A program made the position numbers and the translations under genes. Shown here in pieces: positions 1-5,986 of a stretch of DNA of 8,632 nucleotides. Below the pieces are notes generated by a model. It saw only the letters and a list, made by a program, of their open reading frames with translations. It searched no databases and had not been told where the DNA came from. The stretch comes from Xanthobacteraceae bacterium. Lineage in GTDB: Bacteria; Pseudomonadota; Alphaproteobacteria; Rhizobiales; Xanthobacteraceae. Position 1 is the first letter of the stretch. Each line of letters opens with the position of its first letter. The DNA lies in NCBI GenBank assembly GCA_025929595.1, contig JAICQA010000101.1, positions 1 through 8,632 on the forward strand. The letters are read 5' to 3'.

Positions 1-1488
1 AGGAATGCGCATCGACTCGCGATATTTCGCCACCGTGCGGCGCGCGATATCGACGCCCGCTTCGCGCAAACGCTGCACGATGGTGTCGTCGGAGAGGATC
101 GCCTCGGGCTTTTCCGCGTCGATCATTTCCTTGATGCGATGACGCACGGCTTCCGACGAATGCGCTTCGCCGTAGCCGGTGGCGGCGATCGCGGACGAGA
201 AGAAGTATTTCAACTCGAAAATACCGCGCGGCGTTGCCATGTATTTGTTGGCGGTGACACGCGAGACGGTCGACTCGTGCATGCCGATGGCGTCGGCGAC
301 CGTGCGCAGATTGAGCGGCCGCAAATGCTGCACGCCGTAGGCCAGAAACGCATCCTGCTGGCGTACGATCTCGGTCGCCACTTTCAGAATGGTGCGCGCG
401 CGCTGGTCAAGCGCGCGGGTGAGCCAGGTCGCAGTTTGCAGGCAGTCGGCGAGGAACGTCCGCTCCGTGTCGCTCATCGCGTTCTTTGAGACCTTCGAAT
501 AATAGGTCTGGTTGACGAGCACGCGCGGCAGCGTTTCGGAATTCAGCTCGACCGACCACGTCCCGTCGGGATTGGCGCGCACAAAAACGTCCGGGATGAT
601 GGGCTGCACAACGCCGCCGCCAAAGGCCAGGCCCGGCCTCGGATTGAGCCGGCGGATCTCGCCGGCCATGTCGCGCAGGTCTTCCTCGTCCACCCCGCAA
701 ATCCGCTTCAACTCGGCGAAATCGCGCTTGGCGAGCAGATCGAGATGCCCGATCAGCGCCCGCATGGCGGGGTCATAGCGGTCACGTTCCTTCAACTGGA
801 TGGCGAGGCATTCGGACAGATCGCGGGCGCAGACGCCGGGCGGATCGAAGGTCTGGAGCACGGCGAGCACCCGCTCCACCTGATCGAGCGGCGCGCCGAG
901 CTTTTCGGCAATCGCCGGCAATTCGCCGCGCACATAGCCCGCCTCGTCGACGAGGTCGATCAGGTGCTGGCCGACGATGCGCTCCACCGGATCGGTCACC
1001 GCAAGCGTGAGCTGGCGCGCCAGATGATCGGCGAGCGTCGTCTCGACCGAGACGAAGGCTTCGAGATTGTAGCCCTCGGCTGCCCCGCCACCGCTGCCGA
1101 CGTTCGCCCATTCGGAGGCGCCCGGCGTTTCCTGCGGCGCGGCCGCGGCACCCGTTTCCGTGCGGTCGTCGGGATAAACGTTTTCGAAATTGCTTTCGAA
1201 ACGGTCCTCGATCTCGCCGCGCGTCGGTTCGACCTGCTGGCCGTCCCAATCCTCGCCGCTCTCTTCGCCGCCGCCCTCGGCCGATTCTTCCCGCTCCGAG
1301 GACGCGCCCGCTTCCGCGCCGTCCTTCGGTTCCTCGCGCTCGAGCAACGGATTGCGCTCGAGTTCGGCCTCCACATACGAGACAAGGTCGAGACTCGAGA
1401 GCTGCAGCAGCTTGATCGCCTGCATGAGCTGCGGCGTCATGACGAGCGCCTGGCTCTGCTTCAGCTGCAATTTCTGCGAAAGCGCCAT
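1..1488 (-). CDS. rpoN: RNA polymerase sigma-54 factor RpoN (3' end cut by window edge)
   Basis: Sigma-54 directs core RNA polymerase to -24/-12 promoters that need AAA+ activator proteins, typically nitrogen, carbon and motility genes. Reading from the ATG at 1488 gives 496 codons with no stop before the edge. Region I is the Gln/Leu-rich N-terminus (residues 1-50, beginning MALSQKLQLKQSQALVMTPQ). Region II is an acidic, Gly/Glu-rich linker (about 51-140). The core-binding region carries LQTFDPPGVCARDL (211-224), the helix-turn-helix is at about 396-417 (ESTVSRVTANKY), and the RpoN box ARRTVAKYRE is at 482-491. Only the last few residues after SMRIP should be missing. It lies 40 bp downstream of lptB on the same strand, the usual alphaproteobacterial order; hpf and ptsN often follow but are outside the window. 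No sigma-54-type promoter is visible in the 40-bp gap. Identification is secure from the RpoN box and Region I. Confidence 0.97.
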   Translation of the reverse strand, partial: MALSQKLQLKQSQALVMTPQLMQAIKLLQLSSLDLVSYVEAELERNPLLEREEPKDGAEAGASSEREESAEGGGEESGEDWDGQQVEPTRGEIEDRFESNFENVYPDDRTETGAAAAPQETPGASEWANVGSGGGAAEGYNLEAFVSVETTLADHLARQLTLAVTDPVERIVGQHLIDLVDEAGYVRGELPAIAEKLGAPLDQVERVLAVLQTFDPPGVCARDLSECLAIQLKERDRYDPAMRALIGHLDLLAKRDFAELKRICGVDEEDLRDMAGEIRRLNPRPGLAFGGGVVQPIIPDVFVRANPDGTWSVELNSETLPRVLVNQTYYSKVSKNAMSDTERTFLADCLQTATWLTRALDQRARTILKVATEIVRQQDAFLAYGVQHLRPLNLRTVADAIGMHESTVSRVTANKYMATPRGIFELKYFFSSAIAATGYGEAHSSEAVRHRIKEMIDAEKPEAILSDDTIVQRLREAGVDIARRTVAKYRESMRIP

Positions 1489-1528
1489 CAGGCTGCCTGC
1501 CGCCCTAGTCCGCGCGCCGCTCCAGTGC

Positions 1529-2716
1529 TCAGAGCCGGAACTCTTCACCGAGATAAACGCGGCGCACCTTCTCGTTATGAACGATCTCGTCGGGATCGCC
1601 TTCCATCAGAATCGATCCCGAGTGAACAATATAGGCGCGATCGACGAGACCCAATGTCTCGCGCACATTGTGGTCTGTAATCAGCACGCCGATGCCGCGG
1701 CGCGTGAGATGGCGCACCAGTTCCTGAATGTCGCCGACCGCAATCGGGTCGATGCCGGCGAAGGGCTCGTCGAGCAGCATGAAAGAGGGGCGCGTCGCGA
1801 GCGCGCGCGCAATTTCGACACGGCGGCGTTCGCCGCCCGAGAGCGCGATGGCGGGCGATTTGCGGATACGCTGGATATTGAATTCGTCGAGCAGCCGGTC
1901 GAGTTCTTCCTCGCGCTTGGCGCGGTCGGGTTCGACGGCTTCCAGCACGGAGCGAATGTTGTTCTCGACGGTGAGGCCGCGAAAGATCGAGGGCTCCTGC
2001 GGCAGATAGCCGATGCCGAGGCGCGAGCGGCGATACATCGGCAGGGTTGTGACGTCGTGGCCGTCGAGCTCGATGACGCCGGCGTCGGCCTTGATCAGTC
2101 CGACGATCATGTAGAAGGCCGTCGTCTTGCCGGCGCCGTTCGGTCCGAGCAGGCCGACTGCCTCGCCACGGCGCAGACCGATGGTCACGTCGTTCACGAC
2201 GCGGCGGCCGCCGAATGCCTTCACAAGCCCGACCGCGGTCAGCGTGCCTTCTTCAGCGAGCGGCAGCGGTGCGGGTTGGCGCGTCTGGCGCAGCGGCTCG
2301 TGCAATTCGGATTCGAGCGCATGAATCTGGCGGAGGTCCTGGATGGTACGAAGCTGCTCGGCGATCCGTTGCTCGACCGAGCGCTCCGGAGCGGGGCGGG
2401 TTTCGGCCACGGGCCGCACGGCTCTCGCGGGTTGCGCCGGCGGTGCGGCGCGCGGCGCCCGGGGGGCGCGGGTATCCGACACGACGCGCAATTCCTGCAC
2501 GGGGCGCGCCTGTGCCGGCGGACGCTGCGGGCGCGCCTGCCCGCGAGCCGGTTCAGCCGGCCGCAGGGGCCGGGCCGCCGCATGCTCCAACGATTGCGGG
2601 GCGCCCGCTTGATCCAGACGCCAGGCGTCTGTGAAAGGGGCGTCGTCCGCCTCGCTCTGCCCCTTCGGGCGGAGCCAGGACAGAACCTTCAAAACTGCGT
2701 CCTTGCTGCGATGCAT
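1529..2716 (-). CDS. lptB: LPS export ABC transporter ATPase LptB with long N-terminal extension
   Basis: LptB is the cytoplasmic ATPase of LptB2FGC, which extracts lipopolysaccharide from the inner membrane and pushes it along the LptA bridge. The ABC domain fills about residues 157-395: Walker A GPNGAGKT (191-198), Q-loop Gln240, signature LSGGE (292-296), Walker B MLLDEP (313-318, catalytic Glu317) and H-loop His349. LptB is usually about 240 residues; this protein is 395. The extra 155 residues comprise a short amphipathic-looking helix (about 2-17), a low-complexity Ala/Pro/Arg linker (about 40-110) and a charged helix-forming stretch (about 113-144). No ATG codon lies between residue 1 and Met203, and codons in the extension keep the GC-rich third position of the body, so the long form is likely real; GTG or TTG internal starts (for example codons 73, 79, 100) cannot be excluded. 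GAG-containing sequence just before the ATG is a weak ribosome site. Extended LptB proteins occur in related Hyphomicrobiales. Confidence 0.94.
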   Translation of the reverse strand: MHRSKDAVLKVLSWLRPKGQSEADDAPFTDAWRLDQAGAPQSLEHAAARPLRPAEPARGQARPQRPPAQARPVQELRVVSDTRAPRAPRAAPPAQPARAVRPVAETRPAPERSVEQRIAEQLRTIQDLRQIHALESELHEPLRQTRQPAPLPLAEEGTLTAVGLVKAFGGRRVVNDVTIGLRRGEAVGLLGPNGAGKTTAFYMIVGLIKADAGVIELDGHDVTTLPMYRRSRLGIGYLPQEPSIFRGLTVENNIRSVLEAVEPDRAKREEELDRLLDEFNIQRIRKSPAIALSGGERRRVEIARALATRPSFMLLDEPFAGIDPIAVGDIQELVRHLTRRGIGVLITDHNVRETLGLVDRAYIVHSGSILMEGDPDEIVHNEKVRRVYLGEEFRL

Positions 2717-2728
2717 CTCTGTCTCGCG

Positions 2729-2757
2729 GCTATATTCCGTCCCTCGGCGCGTGGCAA
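2729..2757 (-). promoter_or_regulatory. Candidate sigma-70 promoter for lptB-rpoN
   Basis: Read on the minus strand, TTGCCA (2757-2752) is followed by a 17-bp spacer and TATAGC (2734-2729). The -35 hexamer matches TTGACA at five of six positions and the -10 matches TATAAT at four of six. The -10 ends only 12 nt before the lptB ATG at 2716, so a transcript starting here would have a very short leader of roughly five nucleotides. This is a pattern match only. An alternative is that lptB is read solely from upstream lptC-lptA transcription. Confidence 0.35.
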
Positions 2758-2767
2758 ACGAATGCCG

Positions 2768-2804
2768 GCGGCTGGCTTAACGCCGCGGGGGGCCGTTAGC
2801 GGCC
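2768..2804 (-). other. Two adjacent small stem-loops in the lptA-lptB gap
   Basis: On the minus-strand RNA the first hairpin is GGCCG-CTAA-CGGCC (2804-2791) and the second is GCGGC-GTTAAGCCA-GCCGC (2786-2768). Each has a perfect 5-bp GC stem. They sit 24 nt after the lptA stop and before the candidate lptB promoter. No U-run follows either, so neither is a convincing Rho-independent terminator. They might stabilise or process the lptA 3' end, or simply reflect GC-rich sequence. Confidence 0.3.
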
Positions 2805-2828
2805 GCACAACGTATTGGCGGATTAAGA

Positions 2829-3485
2829 CTATTTTTGCTGCGGCGACTTCTTCTTCGAGTCGACGCTCGACGGCAGGAACAGCCCCTGGACGCGTTGATT
2901 GCCGCCCTTGCCGCCCGCCTCCATGCGCGAAAAGCCGGTTTTCATATCGACCACGAGCTTTTCCGCCCGCATGACATTGGGTCCCTGCGAGATCACGACA
3001 TTGCCGGAGATGGTCGCAAGGTTGGTCCGCATGTCGAAGACGCCCTTGTCGCCTGTGGCCTTCTGATCCTTGTTCGTGACGATGACGCCGCCGGTCGCTT
3101 CGATCATCCGGATGCGCTGGGCGGGATCGTTCGTGACTGTCTGCGCCGCGCGCGACTTCGCTGAGTCGGCCAATTTCTGATCCTTCTGGCCGTCTTCCTT
3201 TTGACTGCCGCGCATCGAGCCTTCGTAATGCACCTTCAGCTCGCGGCTGCGCATTATGGAGTCGCCCTGCTTCACCACGACATTGCCGAGGAAAACGGCG
3301 TAGCGATCCTTGTCGTGGATCTCGAGCGAGTCGGCCTCGATCGTAACGGGCTGGTCGGTGTCGCGTGAAAATCCCTGGAAGGCGTTGGGCAGTTTCTCGC
3401 CGCCCTTGCCCGCCGACTGAGCAAGGAGCGGAGCAGAAGTCATCAGCAGAAGTGCGAGAGCGATTCCGAAAACGCGGCCGGTCAT
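2829..3485 (-). CDS. lptA: LPS transport periplasmic protein LptA (OstA-like)
   Basis: LptA is the periplasmic beta-jellyroll protein that polymerises between LptC and the outer-membrane LptDE to carry lipopolysaccharide across the periplasm. The 218-residue product starts with a Sec signal peptide (MTGRVFGIALALLLMTSAPL; probable cleavage after Ala22). The OstA-type repeats are recognisable: QPVTIEADSLEIHDKDRYAV (about 45-64), GNVVVKQGD, then RMIEATGGVIVTNKDQKATG, FDMRTNLATISGNVVISQGP and NVMRAEKLVVDMKTG. The C-terminus has the RVQGLFLP motif seen in alphaproteobacterial homologues and a Lys/Gln-rich tail. A charged 30-35-residue insert, starting near GSMRGSQKEDGQ, interrupts the repeat array between two strands and probably forms a loop. 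The start is fixed by the signal peptide, the ATGA overlap with lptC, and a GGTGGA ribosome site. The reading frame stays open far upstream of this ATG, to 4076, but that part is antiparallel-free shadow inside lptC and is not used. Confidence 0.94.
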   Translation of the reverse strand: MTGRVFGIALALLLMTSAPLLAQSAGKGGEKLPNAFQGFSRDTDQPVTIEADSLEIHDKDRYAVFLGNVVVKQGDSIMRSRELKVHYEGSMRGSQKEDGQKDQKLADSAKSRAAQTVTNDPAQRIRMIEATGGVIVTNKDQKATGDKGVFDMRTNLATISGNVVISQGPNVMRAEKLVVDMKTGFSRMEAGGKGGNQRVQGLFLPSSVDSKKKSPQQK

Positions 3486-4249
3486 TTTATGTCCACCGTC
3501 TTCGCGCCTTTGGCAGCGGCATCGTCGTGCGGAAGCTTGAAGGTCATCGTAACGCCCCCGCCGAACTTCACGTGATCGCCGTGATCGAGAATTTCGAGGT
3601 TCTTCGCGTCGAGCGAACCGTCGGGAAATTGCGCCTTCACGGGCCGTCTGGTGACGATGGTCCCCTTGCGCACATTCATGGTGGCATCGCGAAGGTTCAT
3701 TTTGTAACCGCCCGTCGCGTTGATTTCGATACCCGAGCCAAGTCGAAGCACGCCTGCCTTCATATCGTAAAGGCCGGTCTTCGCGCTCAGCGTCGTCTCC
3801 CCGCGGTTGCTCAACTCCACCTGCCCGGAAATGCCGGAGAGCTCGATGCGATTCGGCGAGCCGAGGTCCTGCGCGGCACTTTTCGCCGTCACCGAGTACG
3901 GGCGCCGATCCTGCGTGAAACCCGTGAGCTTCGGCGCTTCGATCGTGAGCTTGTTGTCGGTGATGGAGATGCGGCCGAATTCGACCGGGAGGCCGCGATA
4001 GAACCGGAGCGGATCGAACCACAGGAAGAAGAGGACGATCGCGAGGCCGGCAAGCGCGGCCGACGGCAGCGCCCAACGCAGTGCGCGCACACGGCGGCTG
4101 TGACGCCTGGCGGAGCGAAACTCGCGCCCGCGGTTGTAATCGTCCGTTGCCCTGAGGTCAGGCGCAGACGTGGCGGTTCGGCGCATGGATGCGGCGCGGC
4201 TCATTCGCTGCTCGGAATTCCCCAATTCCCGCCCCTTGAAGCCGAACAT
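3482..4249 (-). CDS. lptC: LPS export inner-membrane anchor LptC
   Basis: LptC anchors the periplasmic bridge to the LptB2FG transporter and passes lipopolysaccharide to LptA. From the ATG at 4249 the product is 255 residues: a basic cytoplasmic N-terminus rich in Arg (for example SARRHSRRVRALR), one membrane segment (about 59-78, ALPSAALAGLAIVLFFLWF), and a periplasmic LptC/OstA-like beta domain to the C-terminus, with phrases typical of the family such as LTGFTQDRRPYSVTAKSAAQ and KAQFPDGSLDAKNLEI. The start is uncertain. The frame is open to an ATG at 4354, but that would overlap rnd by 32 bp and its codons lack the GC-rich third position seen downstream. The ATG at 4249 has GGGAAA 6 nt upstream (4261-4256) and good codon bias after it. 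Later ATGs at 4204 and 4186 (240 or 234 residues) are possible. The stop overlaps the lptA start (ATGA). Confidence 0.9.
   Translation of the reverse strand: MFGFKGRELGNSEQRMSRAASMRRTATSAPDLRATDDYNRGREFRSARRHSRRVRALRWALPSAALAGLAIVLFFLWFDPLRFYRGLPVEFGRISITDNKLTIEAPKLTGFTQDRRPYSVTAKSAAQDLGSPNRIELSGISGQVELSNRGETTLSAKTGLYDMKAGVLRLGSGIEINATGGYKMNLRDATMNVRKGTIVTRRPVKAQFPDGSLDAKNLEILDHGDHVKFGGGVTMTFKLPHDDAAAKGAKTVDIK
3492..3497 (-). promoter_or_regulatory. Ribosome-binding site of lptA
   Basis: GGTGGA lies inside the last codons of lptC, 6 nt before the lptA ATG at 3485. Together with the ATGA stop/start overlap it selects this start over in-frame upstream ATGs and suggests translational coupling of lptC and lptA. 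Confidence 0.6.
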
Positions 4250-4293
4250 TGCGGCTTTCCCGGGATTTCCGCGTGATTCGCCTGCCCAAGATG

Positions 4294-4316
4294 TTACGCG
4301 CGGAACTCGCGCGCAA
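4294..4316 (-). other. GC-rich stem-loop just after rnd stop codon
   Basis: The minus-strand RNA can fold UUGCGCGCG-AGUUC-CGCGCGUAA: nine consecutive pairs including one G-U, with a 5-nt loop, starting 6 nt after the rnd stop at 4323. No U-run follows, so it is not a standard intrinsic terminator. It would suit a 3'-end stabiliser, a processing site or a Rho-linked attenuator between rnd and lptC. On the plus strand one pair becomes an A-C mismatch, so the structure fits minus-strand RNA better. Confidence 0.45.
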
Positions 4317-4322
4317 GCGCGG

Positions 4323-4937
4323 TCAGGAATGCGCGAAAATGTCCTGTTCCGCAAAGCCCGCGAGGTCGAGCCGCGCCCGCACCGGCAGGAAGCGGAAGCA
4401 GGCCTGGGCCAGTTCCCCGCGGCCCTCGCGGGTGAGCATTTCGTCGAGCCGTTTCTTCAGCTCATGCAGATAGAGGACGTCGGACGCCGCGTAGGCAACC
4501 TGCGCCTCGGAGAGGGTGTCCGCGCCCCAGTCGGAACTTTGTTGCTGCTTCGACAGGTCATGGCCGAGGATTTCCTTCACAAGATCCTTCAGGCCGTGCT
4601 TGTCGGTGTAGGTGCGCGCGATCCGCGACGCGATCTTGGTGCAGTAGACCGGCTCGGGCATCACGCCGAAGGCGTGGGTGAGAACCGCAAGATCGAAGCG
4701 CGCGAAGTGAAAGAGCTTGATGCGCTTCGGATCGGCGAAGAGCTTCTGCAAATTCGGCGCGCTCGTCTGGCCGCGTGCAATCTGCACGACGTCGGCGCTG
4801 CCGTCGCCGGGCGATAGCTGCACGACGCACAGCCGGTCGCGGCCCGGATTGAGGCCGAGCGTCTCGGTATCGATCGCGATCACGTCGCCGTAGCGCGCGA
4901 TGTCGGGAAGGTCGCCGCGATGCAGGCGGATGGTCAT
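4323..4937 (-). CDS. rnd: Short ribonuclease D-family 3'-5' exonuclease
   Basis: This is a DEDDy-type 3'-5' exoribonuclease, the RNase D family that trims tRNA precursors and other structured RNA 3' ends. All catalytic residues are visible: Asp23 and Glu25 in IDTET (Exo I), Asp82 in HFARFDL (Exo II), and Tyr149 with Asp153 in YAASD (Exo III, Y-x3-D), which coordinate two metal ions. The product is 204 residues, only the nuclease domain; the E. coli enzyme is about 375 residues with two HRDC domains, which are absent here. This short form beside lptC is usual in Hyphomicrobiales, so it is not a truncation. The N-terminus MTIRLHRGDLPD matches the family start, although no Shine-Dalgarno sequence precedes the ATG. 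It lies 54 bp after murQ, a gap that includes a 10-bp perfect palindrome (4974-4983) of no clear role, and is followed by a hairpin and lptC. Confidence 0.93.
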   Translation of the reverse strand: MTIRLHRGDLPDIARYGDVIAIDTETLGLNPGRDRLCVVQLSPGDGSADVVQIARGQTSAPNLQKLFADPKRIKLFHFARFDLAVLTHAFGVMPEPVYCTKIASRIARTYTDKHGLKDLVKEILGHDLSKQQQSSDWGADTLSEAQVAYAASDVLYLHELKKRLDEMLTREGRGELAQACFRFLPVRARLDLAGFAEQDIFAHS

Positions 4938-4991
4938 GGCGCGAAACTAGCGCAAATGAATGTAGGAATGGTAGCCGCGCGGCGGGCGCCG

Positions 4992-5915
4992 TTAACGCCG
5001 GTTAAGCTCTGTATCGGCCAGCGCCAGGGCCTCGCGCAGCCGGCCTTCGGCACGCTGCAGAATCGCGGCGGCCTGTCCCACGTCGCAGCCCCGCAGCAAC
5101 AGGGCGGCAACCTTCACGTTGCCTTTGGCTTGCTGCAGCGCCTCACGCACTTCATCCTGGTTTCGACCCGTGAGGTCGCCGAGCATATTCTCGCTTCGTT
5201 GAATGAGCTTCTCGTTCAACGCCTGCATGTCGACCATGAGCCCGCCATGCACGCGGCCGAAGCGGATCATCACGAGAGACGACAATAGAAGCAGCGCAAT
5301 CCGTTGCGCGGTGCCTGCTTTCATGCGCGTCGAGCCTGCGATCGGTTCGGCGCCCGTGTCGAGGAATACAGGACAATCCGCTTCGGTTAGAATGGGCGTG
5401 TCGCGATTGTTGGCGATGCCCACGGTGAGCGCGCCGCGCACTTTCGCTTCGCGAAGACAAGCAAGGGTGAACGGTGTCGTGCCGCTGGCAGCAACAGCGA
5501 CCAATACATCTTCCGCTGCAATGCGGTGTTGTTCGGCCAACTCCGCCGCGTACCCGATCTGATCCTCCGAACCTTCCATGGCGCGAATGAGCGCTTCTTT
5601 GCCGCCGGCCATGAGAAGGAGCAATCGCTCCTGCGGCCAGTTGAAGGTCGGCATTAGTTCGGCGCCGTCCTGGACAGCGAGCCGGCCGGAGGTCCCCGCG
5701 CCGGCATAGATCAACCGGCCGGAGCCGCGCAGACGATCTTCCATCGCAAGGGCGGCGCGCTCCAATGCGGCGCGGGCCATGCGCACCGCCGCCACGGCAC
5801 TGAATTGCGCCTCGATCAGCGCATCGATGACGTCGGAAGGCTCCCAGACGTCGATACCCGTGTAGCGCGGGCTCAGTCTTTCCGTTTCGGGGTCCCGGCT
5901 CGGATGGCGTGCCAT
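4992..5915 (-). CDS. murQ: N-acetylmuramic acid 6-phosphate etherase MurQ
   Basis: MurQ cleaves the lactyl ether of MurNAc-6-phosphate to give GlcNAc-6-phosphate and D-lactate, the step that feeds muramic acid into GlcNAc catabolism during cell-wall recycling. The 307-residue product has the family length (E. coli about 298). The N-terminal ETERLSPRYTGID block, the SIS-fold sugar-phosphate loop GAGTSGRLAVQDGAEL (72-87) and EGSED (114-118) are present; by alignment with E. coli MurQ, Glu86 and Glu117 match the catalytic Glu83 and Glu114. TRMKAGTAQR (196-205) and MVDMQALNEKLIQR (227-240) are conserved, and the C-terminus is the small helical domain. The ATG at 5915 is chosen because the family N-terminus begins there; the open frame extends upstream to 6146 through the opposite gene without homology. 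The ribosome site is weak (AGAG). It diverges from the kinase operon and runs toward rnd. Confidence 0.95.
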   Translation of the reverse strand: MARHPSRDPETERLSPRYTGIDVWEPSDVIDALIEAQFSAVAAVRMARAALERAALAMEDRLRGSGRLIYAGAGTSGRLAVQDGAELMPTFNWPQERLLLLMAGGKEALIRAMEGSEDQIGYAAELAEQHRIAAEDVLVAVAASGTTPFTLACLREAKVRGALTVGIANNRDTPILTEADCPVFLDTGAEPIAGSTRMKAGTAQRIALLLLSSLVMIRFGRVHGGLMVDMQALNEKLIQRSENMLGDLTGRNQDEVREALQQAKGNVKVAALLLRGCDVGQAAAILQRAEGRLREALALADTELNRR

Positions 5916-5986
5916 CGCTCTAAAACGCGGACGATCCTTTCGAGTTCTCAGGCGTTGATAACAGGGTCGCTGAAGGACACTAGACG
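5916..5986. promoter_or_regulatory. Divergent intergenic region between murQ and the nag operon
   Basis: These 71 bp must hold, or lie next to, the promoters of both directions. I see no good sigma-70 or sigma-54 hexamer pair and no long inverted repeat that would mark a GntR, LacI or ROK operator. The only short symmetric element is GTTGATAAC (5954-5962). Shared control of murQ and the nag genes from here is an inference from the layout. Confidence 0.4.
5973..5977 (+). promoter_or_regulatory. Ribosome-binding site deciding the GTG start of the kinase
   Basis: AAGGA lies 9 nt before the GTG at 5987. No ATG in this frame precedes the conserved phosphate-binding loop, so this site supports the GTG as the real start. 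Confidence 0.7.

Noticed and set aside
1050..1340. Long acidic low-complexity segment in RpoN
   Set aside because: Region II of sigma-54 is variable and acidic across the family; this length is within what is expected for alphaproteobacteria.
745..1680. 311-codon plus-strand frame over rpoN
   Set aside because: Antisense shadow: rpoN on the other strand contains Region I, the helix-turn-helix and the RpoN box in one intact frame.
2799..2806. GCGGCCGC 8-bp palindrome after lptA
   Set aside because: It is part of the small hairpin sequence and has no independent sign of function.
1190..2974. 594-codon plus-strand open frame opposite rpoN, lptB and lptA
   Set aside because: It is antisense to three firmly identified genes, its product is low-complexity Arg/Ser/Ala with no recognisable motif, and long antisense frames are expected in high-GC coding DNA.
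3486..4076. N-terminal extension of the lptA frame through lptC
   Set aside because: The signal peptide at 3485, the ATGA overlap and GGTGGA fix the lptA start; the upstream part is out-of-frame lptC.
4974..4983. Perfect 10-bp palindrome GCCGCGCGGC in the murQ-rnd gap
   Set aside because: It has no loop or U-run for a terminator, and short GC palindromes are frequent in such a genome.
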